Positions 13,801-22,700 of a DNA stretch of 64,000 nucleotides are shown here, piece after piece. The stretch lies in NCBI GenBank assembly GCA_947000775.1, contig CAMQGK010000052.1, forward strand, positions 31,154,501 through 31,218,500, in the 5' to 3' direction. The position numbers and the translations under genes were made by a program. The stretch comes from Pterois miles. Lineage: Eukaryota > Chordata > Actinopteri > Perciformes > Scorpaenidae. The notes below the pieces were generated by a model. It did not search any database, was not told the DNA's origin, and saw only the letters and a list, made by a program, of their open reading frames with translations. The first letter of the stretch is position 1. Each line of letters opens with the position of its first letter.

Positions 13801-16050
13801 CAGCATTATGTCTGAGGTCATGAATACTCTGATCAAGCCGGAGCCTCTGCCCATCATTCTTGGAATAGCCTTCGAAAACTAAACGCAACACAGCAGCGTT
13901 TTCTCTCTTATTGCCTCATAACGGCAAAGAAATTAATTCTCATTTTATGGAAGAGCACAACTATCCCTACCTCCAGGAGATGACTAGATTTAACTAACAC
14001 ACTCCATTTGGAAAGGATATGATGTGCTCTGAAAGACAGGTTCCAACAATCCAATAAAACCTGGAAACCCCTCATATCATATCTTGCAACTTTTAACATT
14101 TTCATGAACTGTTTTCTAACATTTATAATATGTTAAGAAACGAATCTCTGAATTTCCTTTACACTGCCTTTAACTGTTTCATACTGCATACTCCTGAGGA
14201 ATGCAGTACGTACTGTATACTGCATACTGTCTTCCTCAGTAGTATGTAGTAGGCGGTTTTGAATACAGCCTATATCTTGGCCGGCACCAGCAGAGATTAC
14301 AAGACCTACAGTTTGGTCAAACAATCAGCTCTTGCTCACTTCCTAACACATGTAACTGTCACATTTTATGATTTAAAGGCCCGTCATTCACTGCCAGTGA
14401 GAGGCTGCACACAAACACCTTCAAACGTGACCTACATTGATGTTCCTCATGAAGTCTGCGGAGGCCAGGGAGAGGTGGATGTTCTCAGGCAGGGAGAACT
14501 GCTGTCGGATCCCCCCAGCAGACAGCACCGTGGAGGCCTGGGAGTACTGGGGAGAACCACATGCAGCAGGAAGCAGTTAATACTAAGGAAGTGTGTAGAC
14601 GCAGGCTGATTATTATATTAAGAAAGTTGGTTTGGATTTCAAACAACAAGCAGTTTTGCAGCCCAGCAACAGCAGTGTGTCAGTGTGTTGACTGGACTTT
14701 AACTTGCCTCAAATTGCATGTGATTATCAGAAAGTGGGTATGCCTGTAAAGGGGAGACGCGTGGGTACCCATAGAACCCATTTTCATTCACATATGTGGA
14801 GGTCAGAGGTCAAGGGACCCCTTTGAAAATGGCCATGGCAGTTTTTCCTTGCCAAAATTTAGCGCAAGTTTGGAGCGTTATTTAGCCTGAATGGATTATT
14901 TAGGTTTTCTAGTTTTATCTGATACCAGTATCTTAAAACTGCAACCTAAAAATCACAAGTTGCATTAATGCATTAAAGAACTTAGTAGCGTTAAAACAAA
15001 TCTGCATTCATGTTAACTTTACAGCACTACTTTGATTATTTAGATTTGATATAATATATTGGAAATTACACAGGAATTTGGATGGTGCCATGATGTGTGA
15101 GGCAAAGGCAAGAGTAACTAACAGTAAGGGTGACACAGAGGGTGGCTTGGTTAATGAATGATGCAGTAGACTATAGGATGCACGATGTTTGAAAATCTGT
15201 ATCAAACCCATAAGATGAAGGCTTTGATTCAGCAAAATGCATTCACGGTTTTCAATCGTGGGGCCTCACCGTTGGGTCCTTCTCCACCACAATAACTTTC
15301 ACCCCTCCTCGCAACCTCTCCTTCTGCTTGAGCCAGTAGGCGACGGACCAGCCCACCACACCCCCTCCCACGATCACGATGTCGGCCCTCTCCGGCGGAA
15401 GGTTCTTGTTTATCGGCAGGGGAGTCCAGCTGCTCCCTGGCAGAGCGTCCGACGCCTTCTTTCTCATAGCAGCCAGCTGGGTCTCCAGCTCTGGGGCACA
15501 AAAGTACAAGTTTTATTCTAATTCATCAGAATTTGGCAGATTTTTACTTTACTTTACAACTTAATGATTTTTTCTGAAACTTTAGCTACCACTCTACAAT
15601 TCGGCATGTATGGCAACGCACATATTAGAAAATACTTTAATATAACCGTGGTGTAAATCTCCTATAACAGTGTGCGGAGCAACTGGAACAACTGTAAAAG
15701 TTTACATTTAAAAAGAAAAGATTTATGTGTGCCGAATTGTAAAGAGACTTATAAAAGTCCAACAGATGGTTTCAGATATGACATACATATTACATACTTT
15801 TGATTAGAAGTAAATAATAGTAGAATTTGAGGATTTCTGAATGCGAAGTTGTCCAGCTTGTTTGACGTTCACTTCAGTCATGTCCCTCACCTTTGAAGAA
15901 GTCATTCCGCAGAGGTCCGCCTGTACTCAGGCTCTGACATACCGGTAACTGTCCATACGGCCATATGAGTGACTGTGTCCGTGTGGAGGAAACGTTCAGC
16001 AACCCACGAGCCGTCCGCAGCTTCACATGCAGCCTGCGCCACGTTGACAT
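4606..16050 (-). CDS. foxred1: FOXRED1, FAD-dependent oxidoreductase domain-containing protein 1 (whole gene, 11 coding exons)
   Basis: Mitochondrial complex I assembly factor of the D-amino-acid-oxidase-like flavoprotein family; its loss in humans causes complex I deficiency (established knowledge). Coding exons in transcript order: 15891-16050, 15270-15490, 14436-14546, 12336-12454, 11257-11351, 9779-9880, 9255-9331, 8087-8247, 6330-6459, 6146-6250, 4606-4860. They sum to 1536 nt, 511 residues plus TAG, against 486 in human. All junctions are GT-AG and every phase agrees. The start at 16048-16050 is the first possible: an in-frame TAG lies four codons upstream (16060-16062). The first 50 residues are Arg-rich with few acids, as in a mitochondrial presequence. 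The dinucleotide-binding motif VIVGGGVVG lies at residues 92-100, and the C-terminal FAD-site motif ATGFSGHGLQ around 459-468. No frameshift or premature stop was seen, so the gene looks functional. Confidence 0.96.
4861..6145 (-). other. foxred1 intron 10
   Basis: 1285 bp, AT-rich. I see no repeat with clear ends, no ORF of note and no RNA gene. Confidence 0.6.
6146..6250 (-). CDS. foxred1: foxred1 coding exon 10
   Basis: Residues 393-427, 35 codons. AEEPDTSNLEVDHQFFEDKV then WPILASRVPAFEKLK. Acceptor CCTCAG, donor GTAAGG. Confidence 0.95.
6330..6459 (-). CDS. foxred1: foxred1 coding exon 9
   Basis: Residues 349-392. YVYVVHCPDGPGLDAPFLID, then SGVYFRREGLGGNYITGMSP. The YFRREGLG-NY motif is conserved with human. 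Acceptor TTGCAG after an A/T tract, donor GTTTGT. Confidence 0.95.
7080..7145. repeat. hAT (Charlie-like) terminal fragment
   Basis: TTTGGCCTGCGGGCCTTGAG followed by TTTGACACATGTG is a hAT terminal sequence I recognise from vertebrates. Only one end is seen. Confidence 0.55.
7350..7515 (+). repeat. DR1-bearing dispersed repeat, copy 1
   Basis: Shares CATATCTTGAGGTCAGAGGT, GACCC-TTTTGAAAATA and GCCAAAATTTAGCG with the copies at 14735 and 36270 (minus). It contains AGGTCAGAGGTCA at 7369-7381. Confidence 0.8.
8087..8247 (-). CDS. foxred1: foxred1 coding exon 8
   Basis: Residues 296-348 plus two bases. SLEYQPVECAIVVNAAGAFS is nearly identical to human, and the exon ends PVPVEPRKR. It holds the NAAGA motif that contacts FAD in this fold. 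Acceptor GAGCAG, donor GTCGGT. Confidence 0.95.
8420..8690. other. GC-rich island in foxred1 intron 7
   Basis: About 270 bases of GC-rich, Leu/Glu-codon-like sequence in AT-rich surroundings, with CTG runs (8561-8572). It reads open in several frames and has an acceptor-like CCCTCCAG before 8467. No protein family was recognised. It could be a captured exon, part of a repeat or an unannotated element. Confidence 0.35.
8790..8900. repeat. Dispersed repeat with copy at 13180-13275
   Basis: GTTGACTACCTGTCATATTT, AAAATAAGGTCCCATAG-GG-TCCGC, GAAGGGGCGTGACTTCCC match GTTGACTACCATTCATATGT, GTGAAATAAGGTCCCATGGG, GGAAGGGGCGGGACCT in the second copy. Confidence 0.7.
8920..8990. repeat. hAT-like terminal fragment (weak)
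   Basis: CCAGTGTTCCTAAAATTATG then GGTGAGGACC...GGGTTGCAGACC resembles a hAT end of the 'CAGTGGTTCTCAAA' type. Single end, diverged. Confidence 0.35.
9255..9331 (-). CDS. foxred1: foxred1 coding exon 7
   Basis: About residues 270-295, DFKYTVNVMTNADGDQ then MDFRRIKSVK. This is a poorly conserved segment, placed by position, phase and splice sites (acceptor CCACAG, donor GTAAGA). Confidence 0.85.
9779..9880 (-). CDS. foxred1: foxred1 coding exon 6
   Basis: About residues 236-269. LENEGWFDPWTLLNAFRRKA then ISMGVIQCYGEVT. The EGWFDPW motif is a family hallmark. Acceptor CTCCAG. The donor GTTCGT is weak but needed for phase and protein continuity. Confidence 0.92.
9881..11256 (-). other. foxred1 intron 5
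   Basis: 1376 bp. AT-rich; holds a 5'-truncated SINE-like repeat at 10550-10850 and otherwise long AT-rich stretches (10380-10545). Confidence 0.6.
10550..10850 (+). repeat. SINE-type repeat, 5'-truncated
   Basis: CAAACTGGTGGGAGAGGTGC, TTGAGCAAGGCACCAAACCA and GAGTGAAAACATTGAATTTC match the body of the full SINE at 29361-29784. The tRNA-like head is missing. The tail is GGATCAATAAAGT then (CCTT)n-like. Confidence 0.8.
11257..11351 (-). CDS. foxred1: foxred1 coding exon 5
   Basis: Residues 204-235 plus one base. NAGAKVSLLSPTQVKQKFPW then INTDNVALASYG, close to human. Acceptor CTGTAG, donor GTGAGT. Confidence 0.95.
11940..12240. repeat. Degenerate GATATC-rich repeat
   Basis: Palindromic GATATC/AGATATCT cores recur at about 12004, 12045, 12093, 12137 and 12211, inside similar AT-rich blocks with TAATTxxATTT and CATAATT. 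It looks like a degraded tandem or fold-back MITE. Confidence 0.5.
12336..12454 (-). CDS. foxred1: foxred1 coding exon 4
   Basis: Residues 165-203 plus two bases. EHLGVLNEDPVDLQFNQSGY then LFLASEKAAHIMEENY. The NxSGYLxLASE stretch is well conserved with human. Acceptor TTTCAG, donor GTGGCA (weaker than the others). Confidence 0.94.
12712..12755 (+). repeat. hAT terminal fragment, same type as the 40066-41102 element
   Basis: CAGGGGTGGGCAATTATTTT then CCTTAGGGGCCACATGAG matches the reverse complement of the right end of the hAT at 40066-41102. Solo end. Confidence 0.7.
13180..13275. repeat. Dispersed repeat, second copy of the 8790 family
   Basis: See the copy at 8790-8900; same orientation. 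Lies in foxred1 intron 3. Confidence 0.7.
14436..14546 (-). CDS. foxred1: foxred1 coding exon 3
   Basis: Residues 128-164, exactly 37 codons, YSQASTVLSAGGIRQQFS through DFMRNIN. It matches the human segment that follows the FAD-binding strand. Acceptor CCCCAG, donor GTAGGT. Confidence 0.95.
14735..15025 (+). repeat. DR1-bearing dispersed repeat, copy 2 (longest)
   Basis: Begins near GGTATGCCTGTAAAGGGGAG, runs through CCATTTTCATTCACATATGT, AGGTCAGAGGTCA (14800-14812), GACCCCTTTGAAAATGGCCA and GCCAAAATTTAGCG, and ends near AACTTTACAGCACTAC. I recall the family as common in percomorphs; no coding part. It lies in foxred1 introns 2/3 region, between exons 2 and 3 (intron 14547-15269). Confidence 0.85.
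15270..15490 (-). CDS. foxred1: foxred1 coding exon 2 (FAD-binding motif)
   Basis: Residues 54-127. It begins ELETQLAAMRKK and carries ADIVIVGGGVVGWSVAYWL, the Rossmann FAD-binding loop (GGGVVG, residues 95-100), then KVIVVEKDPT, the end of the second beta strand with the acidic ribose-binding residue. The donor is GTGAGG and the exon ends in phase 0. Confidence 0.96.
15505..15665 (-). repeat. Foxred1 intron 1 segment with inverted copy at 17025-17187
   Basis: Read on the minus strand, TATTAAAGTATTTTCTAATA, GAATTGTAGAGTGGTAGCTA and CTGCCAAATTCTGATGAATT match the plus-strand segment at 17025-17187. Homology stops close to the exon 2 acceptor. Confidence 0.75.
15891..16050 (-). CDS. foxred1: foxred1 coding exon 1
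   Basis: Codons 1-53 plus one base. It starts MSTWRRLHVKLRTARGLL, rich in Arg and Leu, and ends LRNDFFK before a GTGAGG donor. This is the expected mitochondrial targeting segment. The 5' UTR runs upstream from 16051; the transcription start is not visible. Confidence 0.9.
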
Positions 16051-16260
16051 CGCTGTGAGCTAACTGGTTAGCTTGTTGGCTAACTGACCTGCAGGACACA
16101 CTGTGTGAAGCCAGAACGGCTGCAGTGTTAACAAACCTGCATGTCTTCTCTGAAATGTGTGCGTTTAAATATGAAATGTGACAGCGAGGTCGATTACAAG
16201 TCAAAATAAATAAAACAAGGAAGTGTAACCGGTTGGACGGTGTATCCTTTGAAAATAAAA
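16051..16260 (-). promoter_or_regulatory. Probable foxred1 5' UTR / promoter
   Basis: Sequence directly upstream of the foxred1 ATG. It has an in-frame TAG at 16060-16062 and an ETS-like AAGGAAGTG (about 16217-16225), a motif common at promoters of mitochondrial genes. No TATA box seen. Function inferred from position. Confidence 0.35.
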
Positions 16261-16765
16261 GTACGTCCTCCATCAGTGGGAACAACTAATCCCCCAGTTT
16301 TAAGTCTGTGCCTCTCATGTATTAACCAGACTGTCACAAATTGGGGCTAAGAACAGGCATGACTAAGGTTTTTAGCTATGTAAAAGGATATAGTTAGTAT
16401 AGTAGTATATTTACAGCTACATTTAATGATTATTTTACGTTAATAATCAGTTTAGCTGCTGATTTTTTTAGATTAATAGATTAAATAGTCTATTTAGGGG
16501 GGGGCAATTATCATAGGGGGTGTGCCAGGATTTGTCTGCTCTGAGGTTGTCAAAATTAGATTTGCACATGTATAACTACAATTTGTAATAACACACTTTT
16601 TCTGCACTGTTGCAGATAAAGTTCAGGCTCTGCTAATACTACTAGTATTATATTATTAGTAGTATTAGATTCTGTTTGTGATGGCAGAGGATTGTTTTAG
16701 ATTGGTGTGATCTAAGCAGGGGTTAGCATGTTGTCACCGTGTTAGCGTTACATAATCCTTGAACA

Positions 16766-17427
16766 AAATCCTCCATTTGAGTAAAGAGATTCAGTGTATT
16801 AAATTAGACTCATAAATCAACTTACTACTACTAAATCAGCTCCCTCCCGCCACATACGGAGGGAGGTGGGTGGGAGAGCAAAAAGTTTTTGACCATATTG
16901 AAAATGTTGTTTTTGAAAGGCTAAAAATCAACAAAAATGAACTGAAGCAGAATACATTGTTAGATATAAACATCTAACAATGTACAAACAACAACTAAAG
17001 ACATGCAGGTTAACTGATGACTCGATTTACAAAGTTAAAGTATTTTCTAACATGTGAATTGCTATATATGCAGAATTGTAAAGTGATAGTTAAAGTTTCT
17101 GAAGATATCAATAAGTTGCTTGGTGCAAGTCAACATCTGCCAAATTCTGATGAATTAGAATAAAATTTCTTCCTTTGTGCAGATGAATGGATGAATAGAT
17201 GTTATCATTTCCAATATTTACCATATCATATGTTTTTATCTAACAAAATACTCTGCTTCAATCCATTTTTGTTGGTGTTTAGCCTTTCAAAAACAGCATT
17301 TTCACTGCGATCAAAACTGGTTTGCTCACCCACAGAGGGAGGCACTGATGAGTTACATTCATTAAAGAAAGCTGATTTAAACAACTAATTTAATACACTG
17401 AATCTCTTTACTCAAACTGAGGATTTT
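16766..17427. repeat. Fold-back element with arms of about 200-220 bp
   Basis: Left arm 16766-16985 and right arm 17228-17427 are imperfect reverse complements: GAGTAAAGAGATTCAGTGTA and its complement, and TTTTTGAAAGGCTAAAAATC against its complement in the right arm. The loop (16986-17227) holds the inverted copy of the foxred1 intron 1 segment. No ORF of note. Confidence 0.75.
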
Positions 17428-17767
17428 AAGGATTTGTAATTTCTTATAGAGTGATGACAATAGAAAATATGGGGAGCTCAGCTTTTTGTAGGGGGTGCTT
17501 CAAGGAAAATAGGTTGGGAGCCATTGATCTAACAGTCTAAAACCGAAAAAATATTTAGTATGCAGGAAAAGCAGCAAATTTTAAGAAGGTTGAACTAGTG
17601 ATTTTGCCATGTTTGCTTGAACAATTACTGAATTAATTACCAAAGTTAACTTAAAATAGTTGCAGATTATAACCTGGTTAAAAGTGAGGTAAAACAGCGC
17701 TGATATGTGTCGAGGATATAAGAGTTGGAACCTGACATGAAATAAGTCAAATTTAGCAATGTGGTGC

Positions 17768-17806
17768 AATAATAATAATAATAACAATAATAATAATAAT
17801 AATAAT
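17768..17806. repeat. (AAT)n microsatellite
   Basis: Thirteen near-perfect AAT/ATA units with one interruption (AAC). Confidence 0.9.
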
Positions 17807-17819
17807 TTTATTTTGAAAA

Positions 17820-17945
17820 CCGCTCATGGAACCGCAATTCTATTCCTGCTCACTTGACGCTGGTTTATGACGTAGCAGTGGCTCGTTACGTGGCCGCTTC
17901 GGGCCAATCAGACGACATTCCAGTCGGGGCGCATTATTCTTCACA
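17820..17945. promoter_or_regulatory. GC-richer patch with CRE-like and CCAAT motifs between the divergent genes
   Basis: A short CpG-bearing stretch set in AT-rich DNA just after an (AAT)n tract. It contains TGACGTA (17868-17874), a TACGTGG E-box-like site (about 17887) and CCAAT (17904-17908). It lies about 1.8 kb upstream of foxred1 and 1.9 kb upstream of fchsd2. It could be an enhancer, an alternative promoter or part of an old repeat. Confidence 0.3.
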
Positions 17946-19399
17946 TTCCATATCATTTACTGCAAAAATAGGAAAATATGCAGCTACAAGCGCGTATAAA
18001 CACATTTAAACTTAACTTTAGCGGCTCTACAGTTTGTCAGGCGTTCAAATGTGATTGTTGGGTAATAACATCGATTTAAACTGTAATAAATGTTTTTGTA
18101 GATTAAGATATATGCAGTTGTAGGGGTGTAAATCACAAGTTTTATCATGATACATAAAACCAATTCTTTGGACAACATATTTGCTGATATTACAGTCTGC
18201 TGCGATGTGATTTTGATTTGATTCAATTCAGGCACCTGATTTCATATGTCGTATATATTTAACACAGTTACATTTATACCAACTACCAACAACTGAAAAA
18301 TAAAATAAAAATAGATCCCCTTTTGTTCGCCATAAAGTGCCACAGTTCGTCCACCACGGTTTTGCATGCAGCTACCTGTTCTGGACCCGTGATAATTTCT
18401 GCTCTGTCTTTGAGAATAAACCGCTCCAGGATGCCAACACAATAACAGGCAGGGTGGCAGGAAGCTGGGCATAATTAGAGGGACACATACAATGAAATGT
18501 GGGTAGACCTATAAAAAAAGGTTGTACATATTGTTTTGAAAGGGCAACAGAGGGAAATTAGTTAGTTTATGAGTTTATATGCGCAAAAGAGAATCACATA
18601 AATAGGACTAAAAACACAGCATAACACATTCACTCTGTTTCTCTGATATGTCCACCAGAGGGGTCACTGTCACTCAATACATTTTAGTCTCTTAAATAAA
18701 CACCACAAACATATATCTCGTTTTGTGTCTCATATTTCTCCTTTCATTGCTAAGTTACATGAACTGTGGGAATATTTCAAACACTAAGCATGATTTTCTA
18801 TGAGCTCATTACAAACTTCCTGTCAGACTTTCATTGTACATTTCTTAGCTGCTGTCATATCAAGTAAAAACAGTTTAATGTGAGACAATAAATCCCAATA
18901 CAGAAAACAGACACATTCGGGTAACACCATCATAACTACATAGCAAATTTAACAATCTTTTTTACTGTATCTTGGACATTTAAAGACATCGAAGGATACA
19001 TTTTGTGTACTTTAAAAGGAGGGTAATAAACATGATGTAAGACATGAAGATTTATCAGTGTCTATCAATGTGCTTGTAAGAATTGAAAGAATGAGAAACA
19101 CAATTAGAATAATAATAATTTAATAATAAATGTTATATCTGTATTGGTATTATCATTTATTAGAATATAATTACTATTAATATAGTGTTATTCTTATTAT
19201 TACTTTAGTGTTATTACTTTTATTTTATCCATAGCAGTATTAGTATGCTTTTATCTGGTAATAAGTAGTTAATTACTATTTTATTTGTATTGATTACATT
19301 CCATATTTTACTATTTATTATTGTTATTTTTAAGGCTTTTGTTTTATATGATATGCATCAAATTTGTAGACTGGTTTTTATTCTTTAAAAAAAATGAAA

Positions 19400-19732
19400 A
19401 TGAAAAAAAGATTTCAGTTTGTCCATGGCTCGCTTTTATTTTGAAGATTGTCTACGGAAGTAGTATTTGTATTCGAGAGGCCTTGGGTTTTTATTTTGAA
19501 AACAAAGCAGGAAGTGTGTTGCTCTACCGTGGCTAGCTTAACGTCAGTGTTTTCCGTTCCCCGGGGCCACAGTGTTTTCAACGGGACTCAACTTACTACT
19601 TACTGGACTCGCCATGGCCGCTTGACCCGGGCTGAAATACCTTCTTCCGTTATATTTCGTCCGAAACATTTGCACAAACTTTTCCCAGACAAACTTTCGT
19701 CTTTTGTAAAGTTTTTATGTCAAGAAATAAGG
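19400..19732 (+). promoter_or_regulatory. Probable fchsd2 promoter / 5' UTR region
   Basis: The sequence before the fchsd2 start turns from AT-rich to GC-richer around 19500-19620. It holds an ETS-like CAGGAAGTG (19508-19516), an ACGTCA half-CRE (about 19541-19546) and CCCCGGGGCC (about 19560). No TATA box was identified. The transcription start is not defined by the sequence. Confidence 0.4.
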
Positions 19733-19753
19733 ATGCAGCCCCCACCGAGAAAG
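19733..19753 (+). CDS. fchsd2: fchsd2 coding exon 1
   Basis: Seven codons, MQPPPRK, identical to the human FCHSD1/2 start, then donor GTGAGT. The start context has A at -3. A second, out-of-frame ATG lies 16 nt upstream (see the uORF entry). Confidence 0.95.
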
Positions 19754-22700
19754 GTGAGTTTCCCGTTGTAGCCGTTGAAGCTAACGTTACTTGTCTGGAA
19801 ACGCTCTCGACGAAGTGGTGCATATTTAATGGTTGAAAGTGACGCTTTGTTGCTGCTCGGATGGCTTAAACGATAAACTGCCTTTTTTAATCCTGCAATT
19901 GTTCACTCGTTTGTTGTCTTGCAAGTTTAATGTGCTTCTGTTTTGTCTTTAAATGGCAACGAAGGAAGAAGAACTTTTAAAAAGTCCCATGTGCCACCGT
20001 TTTGTAGGGAGAATAGCCCCGTTAACGAGCCCCGTTCCCTCTCGAAGGGGGAGAAACGGTCCTGCCAAATTACATTCAAAATATGACAATATTAACTGTT
20101 TTCCAGTATCAACTGAGAAAACAGCTTAACTTGTTTTCAGGAATAACGTTACCGAAGTTTTGTGTTACATCGGCGTACAACTGATTAGCCAAAAAACTCT
20201 CTAAATTCAAGTAAATATCAAGTTTGGTTCACACCGTGGAGCAAGACTATGGCAGTAGCAGGCGATAGAAAAGGAAATATTCTAACCAAATGATATGCAG
20301 TTTGCTTTTTTTGCCTATGCCGATTTTGAAAGCGGATCCCCGTTTAGTAAAAGAGAAAGTCAAGCAAAGTCATGCTGTGTCATTAAACAGCGTTTGGAGC
20401 TACCGAGAAGTAAATTGGCAACTTTTTGTAGGTAGTTTGGTTCATTTTTTTGTCTCGTCCAAGGGAACGTTGATGGAAAAGAATGAAAACAGTCTGTGCC
20501 ATCATGTATTTATAGCCTCACTTAAAATAGCCTACCTAACGTAAGAGTGAAGTCGCGTTTAAAGTGTTTTAGTTAGAAAAATAAACGTGAAAAACACAAA
20601 TCTCAGCAAAAGTTTGGTTCTGTGTGAAAAAATGTTCATGTGGGATCAAGTTTCAGTAACATGGCTCAGCAGCACAGAAAATTGACCATTTCTACTCCAG
20701 TATGTTTTACAACTACAATGATGTTAACTGGAGTCAAATAAATACAGGTTCTCCATTATTTGTAAGGTTTATGAATAACTTCTTGTCTTTGGATATTTGG
20801 ATTGCCCACCGTGAAGGATGATGTAATGTTTAAAATGTGTTTGGTTTGGATTATTATTAAAATAACATTCATAGTTTCTTGACAGTATCATAAAGATAAA
20901 GCTGTCTGATTTGGCTGACATTGATCGAAGATGATTGATGATAACAATAACAATTTCATTTGAGTTGCCATTAGTGAACTTTGAATTGTCTCATAATCGA
21001 AATAAGGAAGAAAAAGTAGTGTTTTCCTGTTGACAACCCTCCCAGTTATCAGAAATGCGATCTGGTTACTGTACTTCCTAATTTATGTCATTGTCAATCA
21101 GAGACTCTCACCTTGAGACTGGGTCAAGCTCACTTTCACTCCTACAGCAGAGCTGAAATTAAGATTAAGTTGGTCAAACTCATGCTGTACTATTGTCTCT
21201 TTAGAAGTGAAATAATCCTGAAAAATATGCAGAATGAGCTGAACTTTTAACGTATGAGGATCCTGATGTTAAAGTTAAGTAGTTTCTCTATATTTTAGGG
21301 CTGCGACCAACTGCTCATTCATTATCTATCAGTCTGCTATTATTATTTTCTAGGAATTAAATTGCTTTTTAGTTGAAAACACAAAGTTATTCACAGAGAA
21401 ATGCACCAAATCCTCTCAGTTGAGAAGACTAAACTGTGAATAAATGCAATTTTTGCTTGAAAACTTACTTCAACGATTCATTGATCGGCAAAATATATGA
21501 ATGCATGGATTTATCGGTGTCGGACGATATTCTCCTTGTTGAGTGCCGGTAAATAAGATGACATTTGGCTGACGGTTGTCTGTTGTGTTGCATCAATTTT
21601 GTGCTGCCTAAATGTTGTTTATTAAAAATGTAATAAAAGAATAATTTGCATTGTTGAATGTTTGTCAGTCAAAGGCAGTGTAATGAAATGCTGAATGACT
21701 TTAAAACAGCTATTTTTATAATGAGCAGGTCTTCATAAACACAAACAAAATAAATAAAAATATCGCAATCCACTATAGGCCTAATAGTTAATTCACTGTC
21801 GGTGCATCCCTTTGTGAAATATTTGGCAGTTATTTTTCTCTCGTATTGATTAATTGACTTCATCTCTGCCATGGTTTACACTGTGGGTAGTTCAAGGTGT
21901 CACTGGGTCTCTGGGAGAGTAATACTGTTGGTCAGCTCACCATGCTGGTTGTCCAGTGACACCAGTCAGCTGTCTGGCTCTGCCTTGTGTTATTGGCTCT
22001 GCAGCACATCAGAGATCCATTGGTTTTATTGTTAAACAGACACTGATGAGGCTGTCGACCCCTGTATTCGCTGTATTCACTAAAACTTGTTCTCAGACAC
22101 TTAAATCAGGCTGTTTTCTCAGCCGTTCGTAGCTACACCTACGAAAAAGGTACAGCTACGACGCGTTCTTATCAATGCTGATTTATTTGTCACATAACTT
22201 TCCCACTGAAGAGTTATTTTAAACCAAACCACGATCTTTCCCTAAACTTAACCAAGTAGTTGTGTCACCTAAACCTAACTAAACTGTTTCCTGTGAAGAC
22301 TCAGTTTATTTTAAAAAGACTGTGTGCATGTAAGGTGTGTATGTATTTTAGTAGTTTGATTTGAGTTTTGATCTATAAAACACCAGAAAACAGTGATCGC
22401 ATGTCTTCAAATTATCCAACCAACAGTCCAAACCAGCAGCAGATCTCCACATATAAGAAGCAATACAATATATTAGTACTGCATTTATACTGCACATTTT
22501 AAGAAATATTCTTATTTTATTTTTTATTTACACCAATCTGGCATTTATATTTAACACACTTAATAGATCCCACTTCTCAGCATTTTTTATTTGCACTGTG
22601 GTTAAATATATTATATATTGCACATCGTAATGCAAATATTTGTACATATGTCTTATTTTCTGTTATTTTTAATTTTAGGACATTTATTTCTTAACATATA

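Larger units (their letters stand above)
12455..14435 (-). other. foxred1 intron 3
   Basis: 1981 bp. Contains a hAT terminal fragment (12712-12755), the second copy of the 8790 repeat (13180-13275) and otherwise unassigned sequence. Confidence 0.55.
17428..19399. other. Intergenic sequence between foxred1 and fchsd2
   Basis: AT-rich. It holds a hAT-like end near 17485-17525 (minus strand, GGCTCCCAACCTATTTTCC), an (AAT)n tract, the motif-bearing patch at 17820-17945 and long AT-rich stretches (19080-19330). No gene supported. Confidence 0.5.
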
